From positions 5,747,979 through 5,811,978 of the forward strand of contig NC_079418.1 in assembly GCF_026213295.1 (NCBI RefSeq): 64,000 bases of DNA, in the 5' to 3' direction. Each line of letters opens with the position of its first letter. Positions within the stretch are counted from its first letter, which is position 1. Shown here one piece after another: positions 11,526-23,723 of the stretch. The notes beneath the pieces are model-generated. The model did not search any database. It was not told the DNA's origin and saw nothing but the letters and a program-made list of their open reading frames with translations. The position numbers and the translations under genes were made by a program. The DNA comes from Gadus chalcogrammus (Eukaryota > Chordata > Actinopteri > Gadiformes > Gadidae).

Positions 11526-12094
11526 GAAAATATCTTCCCGGTGGTGCAACAGAGCAAACAAGGTGTCCTTTGACATCTACGTTTCGAGACGATTGCAACA
11601 GTGCCACACATGATCATATTTGAATATGTTTCGGGGTAGTAATTAGCTGTCGATTTTGGAGGCCTTTATCAATAATGACCAGCTATAGATTTGCTTCCCG
11701 ATGGAGATTTTTGACAAATTACATGTTAATTAGCATCTACACGTTAAGCTGAGTCCAATGAGATCAAGCTTGGCCTCTTGCTACACCGAGATCATGTCCT
11801 AGACCTAGGTGTACCATGTAAAATACATGTTACCATTAGCTAGAGTGTCGTTCTTGGTGTCATTGGACTCAGCTCAACGTGTAGATGCTAAATAACATGT
11901 CATTTTTCACAAATTTCTATCGGGAAGCAAATCAATAGCTGCTCATTATTGATTAAGGCCTCCAATTTCGACAGCTAATTACTACCATTAAACATGTTCG
12001 AATATGCTCATGTGTGGCATCGTTGTAATCGCCTGGAAGCGTAGATGTTGAAGGACACCTTGTTTGCCCCGTCACGCCACCGGGAAGATATTTC
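11526..12094. repeat. Central palindrome (~570 bp)
   Basis: The left arm runs from aaatatcttcccggtggtg to about 11,775. The right arm is its reverse complement, ending gccaccgggaagatattt. Inner landmarks are gatttgcttcccgat against atcgggaagcaaat, and gcatctacacgtt against aacgtgtagatgc. The unpaired centre is only about 50-60 bp near 11,780-11,840. The extent suggests a foldback element at the axis of the larger inverted repeat. Confidence 0.85.
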
Positions 12095-12359
12095 TGGGGT
12101 CAAAAGGTCTGGGGTCAAAAGGTCAAAAGGAGCCGGCACCACGCCGCTTATGAGACAAAAGTTAATGTGTATTTCTCTCATAACTTTTTGTCATTATTAA
12201 AGAGAGGCCTGATTCTCAGATATGCAGGTTGGATGGCTACGGTGTAGGTCTGGGAAGAACTTCAGGCCAAAATCTTGCAAGCGAGCCGCTGGGTGCAGGT
12301 GCAACGAGATGGAGCACTTGCTGAGTCATTTCCTGTAGGGCTGGAGCCACAGGTTGAAG

Positions 12360-12361
<2 letters not shown>

Positions 12362-12451
<90 letters not shown>
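12362..12451. repeat. (CA)n microsatellite, ~45 units
   Basis: An uninterrupted CA array. The 40 bases after it (gcaattcgctgctaaaacaa ...) duplicate the sequence that follows the CA array at 9,345, so the array and its flank have been copied into this arm. Confidence 0.95.
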
Positions 12452-12453
<2 letters not shown>

Positions 12454-13688
12454 GCAATTCGCTGCTAAAACAACAACTTGGGCTGCTTCTAGGACAGGGG
12501 GTCCTTTGAGACCCCCTTTGATCTATAAGAGACCTCAAAGTACAGCTTACTTAAATGTTGTCGACCTGCAGTCACCTATTGCATCACTTCCTTTCGGGCT
12601 TCGGCCTCCTAATTGATCATTGTAGTACAATTTAATGCCCTCCTTCATATATATGATACCTCCACCACTGGGACGTGGCAACAATTCTCCAAATCCATAT
12701 GGGGAGGGGGAGGGGGGGTGATGCTTGTGGACAGTAGGGTTGTACACTAGACATAAATAGGAAGCAAACTCAGGAGAAGGAATGACCTCTCGCAAATATA
12801 TATTTAATAAATTGTTTCAAATAACCCTGCCTCGTTAAATCATTGAGCTTGGTGTTTTGCTTTCAAAAATAGGTTATGGAAGAAGTCTAAACTGCAGAAA
12901 ATAAAAACAACCAAGCTGCCTTTTAAGGATACCTTGGAATATCTGTCTATTTTTTAACCATCGGACCCTATTTTACGACAAAAACAACACAATGGACGGC
13001 AGCTCCATTGCCGCGTGGTTTTTAGAGCCATGTAAGGATTAGAGGGGCGGGTCGATAGCAACCACCATAGCAACCATGACGGTCAAGTGACTGGATGCAA
13101 CCCCGTTGAAAAAAATAGAATACCACCCTACACACTGAGGAGAATAATGATATTTAAATTATTATGACCATGAAGTCTTTATTTGCATGGGTTTACATTT
13201 TGTTCTGTGTAGCATGGAAAAATCGGAGAAACACTCCCATTCAGAATGCATTGGTTTACATTTCGTTCTTTGGAGCACAGTTATTTTTATTTATTTATTT
13301 ATTTTCAGTTTTTGTGGAGGTGCTTCAAAGACGCTAATTTTTCTGCAATAATCCAAAATCCAATGGAAAAACCCGTTGGCTTTTTGTCAAGGGAAACCCA
13401 GGTCGACGCTCACTCCCTGGTTGGCCAACATACGTCATCCCTCCACCACTATATACTGTAAAAACACATGTTCAAGTTGAATGATAATGCATGAATCTAT
13501 TCATGCTATTCATGACAATTATTTTGGCCATGGTGGATCCAGATCTGTTCCAGAGCATTTCTGCACCTCGGGCAACAGCGCAGGGTTGCCAGGTCCTGCC
13601 TGCAAAAATCGTCCTGCCCACATACCGTTCCAAATCCACCCAAAATGTCCTAGAAGCAGCCCAAGTTGTTGTTTTAGCAGCGAAATGC

Positions 13689-13804
<116 letters not shown>

Positions 13805-13860
13805 AACACGCTATTTCATGTTGAAATGCGACTGGGTTGGCTCTCAGATAAACGTGTTTC

Positions 13861-14042
13861 ACGTCACAGGGTTTGGGAGGAAGGGGCGGGCCTTCTGAGA
13901 GGGGGTTCCGGGGTTTCCCTCCGGGCGGGAGTTTTGGTTGTTGTAGTTTTCCGGTGGAGCTGTGCCTGCCTGTCCGATTGTGGAATCCAATAAACCTGCT
14001 ATCAAGCTTACTTCGCTCAATACCTCGCCTGTGGTTATCACA
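13861..14042 (+). mobile_element. Solo LTR in the right arm, mirrored copy
   Basis: The same LTR as at 8,995-9,181 in the opposite orientation: acgtcacagggtttggg at the start, AATAAA at about 13,989, and gtggttatcaca at the end, followed by ATAT (14,043-14,046). The first few bases and the left target duplication are lost to a small deletion (gtgtttc joins directly to acgtcac). Confidence 0.75.
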
Positions 14043-14791
14043 ATATCATTAAAAGTTACAGAAAGTAACGGTTTAATAACACAAACACAGGAAACACGTG
14101 AGCTGCTAGTTTAGCGAAAGCAGCGTCCCCAACCTGACGTCGTTGAAACATCCGAGCGAGCCGATTAAATCTTCCTAATAACTTTAAAACTAAAGATCAG
14201 ACACAATCACTGACTGAAGATTATGCAAGTAAAAAGTATATTTCTCGCTAGAAATGTTATTAGAAACACGTTTAACGGTGAATCGATCCTAAAATATTGC
14301 ATTTCCCATTCAGATAATAAAGATTAATAAAGATCATACACATTCACTGAGTGAAGATTATGCAAGGAAAATATACATTTCTCGCTAGAAATGTCATTAG
14401 AAACACGTTTAATGGTGTATCTGTCCTAAAATATTGCATTTCCCATTCAGATAATAACGATTAATATGGCTACGTAACAATTTCACCAAATGCCCTGTTG
14501 GTCATATATGTGGCATACATACCTCCCGCGACCTGTAGAGGCGCTTGAATACGCTCCAGTGGGTCGTAATCCGTGGCAGTACAAACGACCTATACGGTCG
14601 TAACATTTTGCGGACTTGTTGTAATTACCTTACATGTGAATGAGTAGAAAGTAGGAATTTATCACACCACTTCGGTGGGCGTGTTGATGACGCTTCTGCA
14701 TGTCATTGAGTGGCCCCCTAAATGATAATAAGCCTGTTGCCTTTTGTTCGCTGAATGGTCAAAAATATTTGAATGTTGGCACTGCTTTTAA

Positions 14792-15428
14792 GGCTACGTT
14801 TACATGATGACGGTCTGAACAGAAGACGCAAAAGTGGCGTCGCGTCTTCACTTTTTATTCCACGTTTAGACGAGCGTTTTCGGAAATCTGCGTGCATACA
14901 GTGACGCAAAAGTGTGTGGATTTCAATTGGGTATGCATGTCAGACGGGTAGGTGGTTCTATGATACACCATCACACAACACCACCATGTCTGAGCGCATG
15001 AGTAGAATCTTCCTTCTTCTCTTATCTGCGCTGCGAAAACCAAAACATAACTAAAGATCCTTCTCTGTTCAGTAATACTATCTGTACATATCCTGTACAT
15101 TTCGTTGAAAGACTCCTGTACGTTTATTAGAGCAGCTTGACGGTCCGAAGCATGGAAATAATCCAACATGTTTGTTTATTTCCCTGTACTGGCGCTGTAT
15201 GTGACGTAAACGCGCACGCGCGTGAGCAGATCTGAGCAGAGTTTTGCGTCTTGGCAGTGTAGACGGAAACGCTACATTGGAGCGTATTCAAGTTTTCCAC
15301 TCTGGAGGGTGGTTTCAGATTTTTGCGTTTTCAAGCCCCAAAAACGCTGTCACCGTCTAAACGAAAGGCCCTTCCGATAAAATATTTGGTCGTTTTTTAC
15401 CCAAAGCGTCCTCCTGTAAACGGGGCCC
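14792..15428. mobile_element. MITE (~640 bp) with GGC...GCC ends
   Basis: The left end ggctacgtttacatgatgac and right end gcgtcctcctgtaaacgggg form inverted repeats. Internally there are paired gacgcaaaag and ttttgcgtctt motifs. A 104-codon open frame lies on the minus strand (15,169-14,855); its function is not recognised and it may be part of an older transposon gene. No target duplication is clear. Confidence 0.6.
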
Positions 15429-15737
15429 AAGAGTAATTTGTGGTGAACGAATGTTATTTATACGTTGTCAAATTATAGGCGAAACGTTATTATATTATGC
15501 GCTCAGAAATATGTTACATTATCGACTGGGGTTCCCAAATTATTGCTGTGGGTTTAATGACAGCTAAAGGTTGAGCGAAAAACTCTAGTTTTTTTGAAAC
15601 TCTGCGTTTCAGTCGTTTTCAGGGCGGGGCTGGATGCGTTATTTCAAAACCTTTCTTGAGTTTCCAAACAAATTCTATCCGAATAGTAATTAAAAAAATA
15701 GTGATTCTGAAGTGTGCATTTTTCCCCTTACCCTTAT

Positions 15738-15970
15738 GTTTACATTCAGGGCGTTTATCAGAAGCTTTTATCCAAAGCTTCTTTCAATAGCATAAGTACA
15801 TCAGAAGAAGGAGAAACAACAATTTATCTCTGTCGGTACAGTTAGGATGTTCATAGAACCAAGTGCCAAGCACTAACAATCACTAGGTTAACCCATTCCC
15901 CGTTTACAACAGAGATAGGGTTAAGATAAGGTTAGGGTAAGATAATACAAAATTCTAAGTTCCAGGAGAT
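15738..15970 (+). repeat. Interspersed repeat, copy B
   Basis: Copy of 535-760, with the same order of motifs (attcagggcgttta, tctctgtcggtacag, aggttaacccattccccgt). It is followed by the phrase taagttccaggagatatgac, which is also found at 26,680. Confidence 0.65.
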
Positions 15971-15993
15971 ATGACTTACAATGAGTGTGTACA

Positions 15994-16262
15994 TTAAGGC
16001 CCGTCCACACGGGAAAAAACGATCCGTTTTTGTTTTATGCGGTTCAGGAATATCTCCGTAAAGACGGATTCATTGCGAAACCTCATCGAGCTGTAGAAAC
16101 GCTGTGGTTGTAGTGCCGAGAGACAGGAGTCGGAGGCGGAGTATCCAGCACTGAGTTTTAATGAACACAACACAATAAACAGTACATTCGAAAAGCCAAA
16201 CCGGACTGAACCATGGACATAATAAAGGATGGACCACAGACTGGAAAATGGCCGCCCATTCA
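15994..16262. repeat. Non-autonomous repeat fragment starting ggcccgtccacacgg
   Basis: The sequence gttcaggaatatctccgtaa and cgagctgtagaaac is shared with 26,095-26,225. The end phrase resembles the GGCC(C)CGTCCACAC ends of nearby Harbinger-like elements. No complete element could be delimited. Confidence 0.45.
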
Positions 16263-16379
16263 TTCTTATACAAACTGCTCAGTGGCGTAGGGTAACATAC
16301 AGGAGCGATTTGCTTCCGCGTTATGGGGCCAAGATGGCCAAGACACGTGGCCTAGTCCGTGACGTACTGGATGCAGAGA

Positions 16380-17172
16380 TCTTCTTCTTCTTCTTGTTTA
16401 GTGGCGGATCATAGTTTTTCCCCATATACCGCCACCTACTGGACTACTACACAGGAGTGTGTGACAAGGACGTTGGCAAATGATACTTTAAATCATAACA
16501 ATTTATTCAAAGAAAAAACCAAACTAACGAAACAAAATAAACAAAATAAAACAAACTAACAAAAGAAATGAATAAATAAAAATAATAAATAAAAAAGATA
16601 TATACTTAAGGTTAAATTCTTCTAATTAGGTTATTATCTTTTAGCTAATTTATCAGCAATTGCATTGCCATATATTCCATGGTGGGCTGGAATCCAACAG
16701 AACTGAATAACTAAACCAAGGCTTATAATATCTATAGTATCTACAACCCATCTAAGAGCGGTTATTATTGTGGCCATCTCGATTGAGTATACTGATAAAG
16801 TCACCCACTCTATATCCATATCCTTTTTCAAATTCTGGAATATATATGCCAATACCACATTGTCCTTTGGGATCTTTAGAACCATCTGTAAATATTTTCA
16901 GATATCCATAGAATTAAGTATTTAAATAACTTGAGCAGGCATTAGCAAAACTTTGCTTGGTGAGATGCTCGCTTTTTCCTGTTAATAAATCAATGTTTAC
17001 CTCTGGATCAGGAAGCAGCCATGGAGGAATACAACTTAAAGCTAATGCTGGACCATACTTTAATTCTTTCAAACCATACTCATTCACTAAATTGTCAATA
17101 TTCCAACCAAATCCATTGGCCTTTTTAGTATATTCCCAACAATCACTAAGCACTGAGATAGATGGGTTGTGA
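16380..17172 (-). pseudogene. LINE 3' end, I/Nimb-like: RNase H region and tail
   Basis: The reading is minus strand. The 17,153-16,914 frame resembles the linker between reverse transcriptase and RNase H in fish I-type LINEs (motif YGPALALSCIPPWLLP). The 16,885-16,634 frame carries RNase H features: a VYSIEMATIITAL stretch with the active-site Glu, then FCWIPAHHGIYGNAIADKLA with the conserved His and Asp. Stops separate the frames, so it is dead. Downstream is gtaggtggcggtatatgggg and a tail of aag repeats ending at about 16,380, as in LINE 3' tails. The 5' part (ORF1, endonuclease, RT) is absent: a 5'-truncated insertion. Clade assignment is from recall of family sequences. Confidence 0.7.
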
Positions 17173-18205
17173 ACACTTCATTTTAGTCTAATCCGGTAAA
17201 TTAAAGACAATTGCTCATACCTTAAAAAAACACCTATAATCCAGGTCCTTAATCTTTATTCGATGATGCTCTTCTCTGCGTATTTGATAAATCAGTAATT
17301 ATAACCTTTTTGGTAATCATTTGTGTTTATCACAATGTTCATTCATTTCACTGTTCTTCCTCTCATTCCTTTCCTTACTTCTTCTTTAGGCTACCTGTCT
17401 TTGTTTCCCCTTCCACTCTTCTGCCCCAGCCAAACAGCCAAAAAAAGTGTTTTGTTAAAATTTGGGGTGCAATAAAAGCTTTTTTTATTGTAATACTTGT
17501 TTCAAATCCTATTTCTTACACATGCAGCCATTTGGACACCATTCTATGATAGCTGATAACCAAGGTACACACTGTAATACTATAATCAAGAGGACATACA
17601 GGCAGTTCAAATAAAAAGAGATAGAACTTTATTGATCTGCAAACTTCATAAATATGTAAGTTTGCTCCATGTAATACCATAGTAACATAGTAAACGTATG
17701 TAGGCCTAGAAAAATACAGTTCAATGTTATTGCTTATGAAACAGATTCCTTCCAACTAACTATTTACGAAAAATGCAATCAATAATTTATATAAAAGTAA
17801 ATGTTTACATATCGACCAGCAACGAAGTTGGAGTAGCCTACCCAAATAATGAATTGTAATACACCAACATTGTTAACTGTCATACATAGCTAACCATAAC
17901 CCTGTCATACATAGCTAAACAAGCAAATGAAAATGAAATACCTACCAACGCAACTGAAATGTTAATATTAGACAATTAACAATATTATGAAAATTGAAAA
18001 TTAGATCTCCCATAATCATTCAGGTAATCAATACGTCCGTGCCTGTTACAGCTATTTCAACGATATGTGTGTTATATATCCGTGTTCAACGCCATTCATG
18101 TTAAGTAAAAGGACAAATCTCAGACTTCGGAAGTTAATGGAGTTAATGGAAGTTAATTCGGAATTGAATCCTGAATTTAATTTAATTCGGAAGTTAATGG
18201 AGCTG
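17173..18205. other. No gene seen
   Basis: AT-rich sequence with only short open frames. I found no repeat structure, splice-flanked exon or recognisable domain. An imperfect duplication of ggaagttaatggagttaatg occurs near 18,130-18,200. Confidence 0.5.
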
Positions 18206-18208
18206 TCA

Positions 18209-18957
18209 CGTTAAAATTGTACCGGGGGCGAAAATTGTACCGGCCTACGTCATCGTTTGTTTACATCCTGACAACCTGACAACCTGCCCTGCAACAGACG
18301 ACGCGATGCAGAAAACATGTTTCCAAACGACGAAATAACATAATACAGATAGCGGATCGCTATCTGAATTATGATAGATAGCGATAACACTTGTTTTTAC
18401 TTTATATTTGTATTGTATTTAATTGTTTAATCGAAACAATAAAGAAAATTGCCCGCGAAACGGGCGATCGCGTCAAATGACGCGTCAAATCACGTAGGAA
18501 GGTTCTTGAACATTCTAGACTATGAAACCTGCTTAAAACACTCAGTTTACTAGCTAAATTCGATTAAACAATTCAATACAATACAAATATAAAGTAAAAA
18601 CAAGTGTTTTCTAGCGATCCGTTATCTGTATTATGTTTCAAGAACCCTCCTACGTCATTCGACGCGATCGCCCGTTTCGCGGGCAAAACATTTGTCATTT
18701 GACGCGATCGCCCGTTTCGCGGGCAATTTTTTTTATTGTTTCGATTAAACAATTAAATACAATACAAATATAAAGTAAAAACAAGTGTTATCACTATCTA
18801 TCATAATACAGATAGCGATCCGCTATCTGTATTATGTTATTTCGTCGTTGGAAACATGTTTTCTGCATCGCGTCGTCTGTTGCCGGGCAGGTTGTCAGGA
18901 TGTAAACAAACGATGACGTAGGCCGGTACAATTTTCGCCCCCGGTACAATTTTAACG
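18209..18957. mobile_element. Foldback/MITE element with GTACCGG ends
   Basis: Termini cgttaaaattgtaccggggg and its reverse complement match closely. The arms continue through acgtcatcgtttgtttacat, gaaaacatgtttccaacgac and tacagatagcgatccgctat. Three copies of a gcccg-tttcg-cggg hairpin with adjoining gatcgc lie inside. A second, partial copy is at 62,311-62,525. No transposase is encoded. TTAA appears at both termini, but the second copy lacks it, so a TTAA target duplication is not proven. Confidence 0.75.
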
Positions 18958-20694
18958 AAATTCAAAATAGGTCCATAGCAAGGAGCCGTTTGTTTCAGTA
19001 CGACTCCTTTCAGCTGCATACTCAGCTGCCCACCCAGCAAAAAATAAATACATAAAACTGCTAATAAAACGCTTGAGGAGGCATTTTGAAAAGAAAAAAC
19101 TTAATTTTTTTTAGAACATGGTAGAAATATAATTATGAGCCTTTCATTGATATCCAGACATTTTTTGCGGAGACACAATCCTGGTCCCCACTTGTATTGG
19201 AGTGGACGGCGATATCTACTTCCAGCTTAAACAGCTGCAATACCAGGCTTGGCCTCTGAGCACTGGTGGATTGCGGAAGTATGCACTGCTGGGCCTGTGC
19301 CGTGTTCCAATACCCGTACTGTCCGTACTTACCAAAATTTGAGTACGCAGTACGTTCCAATTCAGATCCGGCGAAAATAAGCATACTTCAAGGACCCATG
19401 CCGTACTCAAAACGGGCTAATCATGAAGTGTTGATCGAAGGACACTCCCCGTACTCAACGGCAGCCATCTTAGCTACGTAGCGGAAGAGGCGGTCCCAGG
19501 CTGAGCCAAAGTCGGCGCATTTTCCACATAGCCTGCATTAATAGAGTCATTTTGTAGTTTTTATAGTTTTTATAGCTTTTTATAGCTTCTAGGCGTAAAG
19601 AGTTCACCGTTCAAAGCGGGATGTTTATTGCGAGGGAGGAGACACGGTGGCAGTCGTGATCGCAATTTCCGGTTAGTGCACCACGGAGTACTCAATTTGG
19701 AACAGCACTCACATCTGAAAAATTTACGTGGTAGACAGTGCGGATAGTATACTTCCTTTAAGTATACTCATGGAAGTACGGGGCTGTTTCCCAAAGTGAA
19801 GGCTGCAGCCTTGCTAGGACGCGTCCTTGCTAGTCGCGTCCTATGGAGATGAGACTAGAGTGCTAGCTCGAGTGCTTCCTAGCGTTTGTAACGTCTGACT
19901 TTGGGAACGACTTGGTAGTGTGGAAGCGCTTCCGCTTCCGCTTTTTAATACTGCGTGTCCGCTTGTAAACACATTTGCGCTTATGAATAAAACATGGCAG
20001 CAATCAAGCTGATCGATATTTATTTGACTTTTGTCTGTTATGAATGCGGTCATGTCTCCTTCGCATGGAGTCTCTTTGGGGAAGTCACAAAAGCTTTGTT
20101 GTGGTTGATCGAATTGTCTTTATTAAAAGGAAAATCCATTCAATTTTTATAAAACTAAGTGAAATTGTCTGAGAACTTAATTCATGCATCACATTTACAG
20201 TACGGTTGATTACTATTATGCAGAGGGAAAAAGACAAAAAGAGATGATAAACGTGTATTCATTTGGATATATGATCTGATTCATTCATTCATATATGCCT
20301 ACAATCTACCAGTGCTTTGAACACATAAGTATATCATATAAAATACAATTATATACGTTCATTAAAAATTACAAACATTGCAAATGATCGGTTGTGCATT
20401 CATTTTACAACATTGGATAGTGGCACTATCCCTTCCACCGGCAAACAAATGTTTGTGCGCCACCCTAAGGCGCACAAAAGCCTCCGTTTGCTGGGCTGAC
20501 CCTAAAAAAAACGATTCAACACAAACATAAATAGGTATCAGGGCTCCAGAGTGCGCCTAATTTGGGCGCACATGCGCCTAGAATTCGGGGTAGTGCGACC
20601 AAATATTTCATTTGGGCGCACCGGTGCGACTGAAAATGTATCTGGTATAATTATTATTATTTATTTTTTTTACAGAGCAGTCTATTCATAATAT

Positions 20695-20829
20695 TGCAAT
20701 GACCACGGGAGAGGCAGTGAATGAAGTATTGATTAGACAGCGATTTATTAGATACCTAATAAACCGTTGGAACACGCAAGACCGGTAACAATAGCAACGC
20801 CGGTAAACAAACCCGCAAAGCCCAATCCA
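20695..20829 (-). mobile_element. Partial LTR (minus strand) with ATAT flank
   Basis: On the minus strand it ends ctcccgtggtcattgca next to ATAT (20,691-20,694) and has AATAAA within ggtatctaataaatcgctg. It resembles the 3' end of the LTR at 8,995-9,181 (gaggtattgagcgaagta against gaggcagtgaatgaagta). The phrase gtgttccaacggtttattag is shared with 28,327-28,346. The other LTR end is not found. Confidence 0.5.
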
Positions 20830-21195
20830 GGGGCCTGTACTGCGAAGCTCGAATAGAGGGTTAGCGAGGTATGTTGAGCTGAAAGCCTGGGTTAGCTGTA
20901 CCATGAAAGTCGATCTCTTTAAGCGTCGCTGTATCACCATTGGTGACTTACGCTCGCAACCAAACCTGGTCGGGAGCAGCTTTTCAGCGAGTCTACCCGG
21001 AGATCGGCTACTTATATCGGCGTGCGCAGCTTCCTAGCCCCTCCTCCGATAATGGCGTCACCATTTGTGGGTGTTCCCATGGACCTCGGCGCACTTATCG
21101 TACACGCGTCTCTCCGGAGACAGAGGGTTTTTCGGGACAGAACCGATCCCTTGGCATTGTCTGACAATATTCTTTATGACAGATACAGATTCGTC
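20830..21195 (+). pseudogene. Harbinger fragment: 5' end and N-terminus of a HARBI1-like nuclease
   Basis: It starts ggggcctgtactgcgaagct, the end sequence also present at 24,414. The frame from 21,052 begins MASPFVGVPMDL and continues to NILYDRYRFV, the N-terminal segment of fish Harbinger nucleases. It breaks off after about 50 residues, before the DDE domain. The same start is seen in longer form at 25,143. A dead fragment. Confidence 0.7.
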
Positions 21196-21945
21196 GTTTA
21201 TTTAAGGCATTTATTTAATGGTCAAAATATTATTAATCAATGCCGTAAATATCGACGGTGCAACCGGTGCAGCTGCCCGGTTGCCCCCCCCGTCAACAAC
21301 TCAGCGCAAGGCAGGCACGGTCCAACCCCCCCCCCCCCTCAACAACTCAAAACTTGGGTGCACCATAAATACGTGCTGGGGCACCCAAATTAAAAATTTA
21401 GGCGCACCAGTGCACCCAAGGAAAAAGTTAGTCCGGAGCCCTGGGTATACATAAATAATGTAATCTTGTGAGCGAGTAAATTGACATTGGTGACAGTGGT
21501 GTTTAACACCAGCTACGTCCATGCAAAATATAGCAACGTATCATTAAGTTGCAAAAACATTTGAAAAGTGGCACAGGTCTTTAGGCTTGATTATTTGCAT
21601 TAACATGATGAATCTATAAAAAGCAATACGGCACAAAATGTTTCTGAAAACTAATATAACTTCACTTCGTCTGAACGTGTACTTCTCTGCCATTTTCAAG
21701 AACCCGCCCAGTGAACGCAGAGGATTGTGGGTCGTTTTGGCTCGTCTAGGATGCAGCGATGCATCCTTGAAAAATCTCGGAATTCTCAAAAACAAAGGAC
21801 GCAAAAATGGCGCGGCTTTCGAGTGTCCTCAACATTGGAACAGTGCTTGTCGGCGTTCTATGACGTAGCGTCCTTAAAAGGGCGGCCGTTGAGCATGCTT
21901 CCTTGACATTGGGAAACAGCCCGGGTATTGGAACGCGGCAGGACT

Positions 21946-22592
21946 GAACTGGACGGTCGTTTCGTCTGCTAAAAGGGTCCGTGCTATGAATGAAAAAATC
22001 ACATACAAGTATTTGTCTGACTGTAATTGCATTATTGCATATTTGTAAATGTCAGTTTTACATTTAGAGCGGTAGGGGGGCAACTGAAAGCTATCTATAA
22101 GTACTATTACTTAGATACGTTTTTAAGTTTTGGAGGGAAAGTATTCAAGATGTTCTACCATGATCATTTAAAGATGTAAGCCACACAAAGTATCAAATAT
22201 ATTAAAGAATAACAACTCATTACGCTTGGATGAATGAAATTGTATTTTTTTTTATTAAACAATTAGTGTGACAAGAACAAGTGATTGCGATTGTGTGAAC
22301 AGATTCAACAATGGACACAGCAGGGAACACTATATACTTAGGGCAAACCATTAACATGTAACGTTGCAAATATACTACACTTTATGCCATTACAATACTT
22401 AGAATAGCCCTAGCAAATTCAAAATGGGTTTAGGAGGGAGGATCCTCGTTTGGTCATGAACTCTGACCTCTAACCTATTCTCAAAAGTCGGGGCATAAGT
22501 GGTTGAGGAACAGTTGTTACCCGCTCTGTGATCTTCAATGGTGTCATGGTTCATTGGTTACAACTAACATTTTATAGATCAATGGTCATACC
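21946..22592. other. No gene seen
   Basis: AT-rich unique-looking sequence. No exon, inverted repeat or microsatellite was found. Confidence 0.5.
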
Positions 22593-22752
22593 ATGGTTGG
22601 CTGTGCAGCATTTGGATGCTCGAATCGGTCCGAGAAGGGTTATCACGGCTTCCCCAAGGACCAAGAGCGCAGGGAGAAATGGATGGCAATGGTCAGCCGT
22701 CAAAACTTATTGACAGTCAGCAACAGTCAAAAACGATGTAACGTAATGTTCA
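22593..22752 (+). pseudogene. THAP-domain exon, interrupted
   Basis: The frame starting MVGCAAFGCSNRSEKGYHGF continues with FPKDQERREKW. This fits the start of a THAP zinc finger: C-x4-C, then the FPKD and W positions of the C2CH module, which binds DNA. THAP domains occur in P-element-type transposases and in domesticated host proteins; both remain possible here. After about 53 residues the frame runs into the Harbinger-type end at 22,752. The sequence beyond the insertion (24,281 onward) does not obviously continue the domain, so the second His/Cys half is lost or lies elsewhere. Confidence 0.7.
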
Positions 22753-23159
22753 GGGGCCGTATTCACAAAGGATCTTAGGGCTAAAAGTAGGTCCTAACTG
22801 GCGAATTTAGGAGTAACTCCTAAAAATAATGGGCGTGTCACTCTTAAATTTAGGACTCCTAACTTTTTTCACTAAGAGCAATTCACAAAGTATTTTAGGA
22901 CTAAAAGTAGCACCTAAGTCTAGGAGAGCTTAAAAGTCCTCAAGAGGACTCCTAACTCAGTAAGACCTATTCACAAAGAATCTTAAAATGCCTGCGAGAC
23001 GAAATGTTAGGGTATTCAATTTATTGTGGAGTTAATGCGCGATGCAATAACATCCCCGACTAACAGGAATAATCCGATTAGTCCCGAAATAAAATGTTAT
23101 AAAAATTATAAGTTATAAAAAAAAATATATAACTTATAAAAAATAAAAATAATTGCGCC

Positions 23160-23680
23160 ATCAAAAGACGAGGACGTGTTCGTCAATAGGAAGAAAGTGC
23201 ATTCCATCAACACGCAGGTTGTTTTTGATGCAAATTTTAACATAGCCTACTGGATGTTGTTGCAAAGTGGCCTGGATCTTCAGCTACCCATGATTCGCGC
23301 ATTTTAATGGTGAGCGGTCTGAGGCAGCTTTTTGAGATGTACCAGTTGGGTGTCACTTGCTGGGTGACAGTGACTATCCATGCAAGACGTGGCTCTAGAC
23401 ACCCTACCTCAATCCACAACCGGGAGCACAGTTAAAGTGTAATATGTAAGTGATTACGCAGATTACGTATAGTCCTATGCGTAAAACACATCGTATTGGC
23501 TCTTTGCGAGCACACAAACATACATGAAATGTTGTGGAGAGAGGAATTGGGCAGATTAAACGTCGGTTTCATGTCCTCCACGGCGAAATACGCCTCACCC
23601 CAGAGAGGGCAAGCACAGTAATCACTGTATGTGCCATTCTACACAACCTCTGCAAGCGGAGGAACATTCCACAGCCAGAC

Positions 23681-23723
<43 letters not shown>

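Larger units (their letters stand above)
20539..21443. mobile_element. hAT-like element with 5-bp duplication GGTAT
   Basis: Termini cagggctccagagtgcgcc and ttagtccggagccctg are inverted, and the CAGGGCTC start is hAT-like. GGTAT flanks both sides (20,534-20,538 and 21,444-21,448), a 5-bp duplication and not the usual 8 bp. Subterminal gcgcacc/ggtgcgc motifs repeat at both ends. It holds an LTR piece and a Harbinger piece in its middle. Confidence 0.65.
19782..21921. mobile_element. 2.1-kb element with GGCTGTTTCCC ends and CGG duplication
   Basis: The ends ggctgtttcccaaagtgaag and gacattgggaaacagcc are inverted repeats. CGG at 19,779-19,781 and 21,922-21,924 is a 3-bp target duplication, and removing the element restores the MITE end ggaagtacgggtattgg. 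The 3-bp duplication fits Harbinger or CACTA-type elements. No transposase of its own is visible; a further insertion occupies 20,539-21,443. Confidence 0.75.
19298..21940. mobile_element. MITE interrupted by nested insertions (outermost of the nest)
   Basis: The left end tgccgtgttccaatacccg and right end cgggtattggaacgcggca are 19-bp inverted repeats with one mismatch. An uninterrupted relative lies at 42,712-43,170 and shares the interior (cgaaggacactccccgtact, taagtatactcatggaagta). Here the MITE is split after 19,781 by a 2.1-kb insertion. Confidence 0.8.

Noticed and set aside
14855..15169. 104-codon minus-strand frame as a gene
   Set aside because: It is confined to a MITE-like element, has no recognisable domain and no second exon; noted in the element entry instead.
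18211..18957. TTAA at both termini as evidence for piggyBac or Kolobok
   Set aside because: The second copy at 62,311 has ccaa at that place and upstream homology (gctgtcac) extends past it, so the end position is uncertain.
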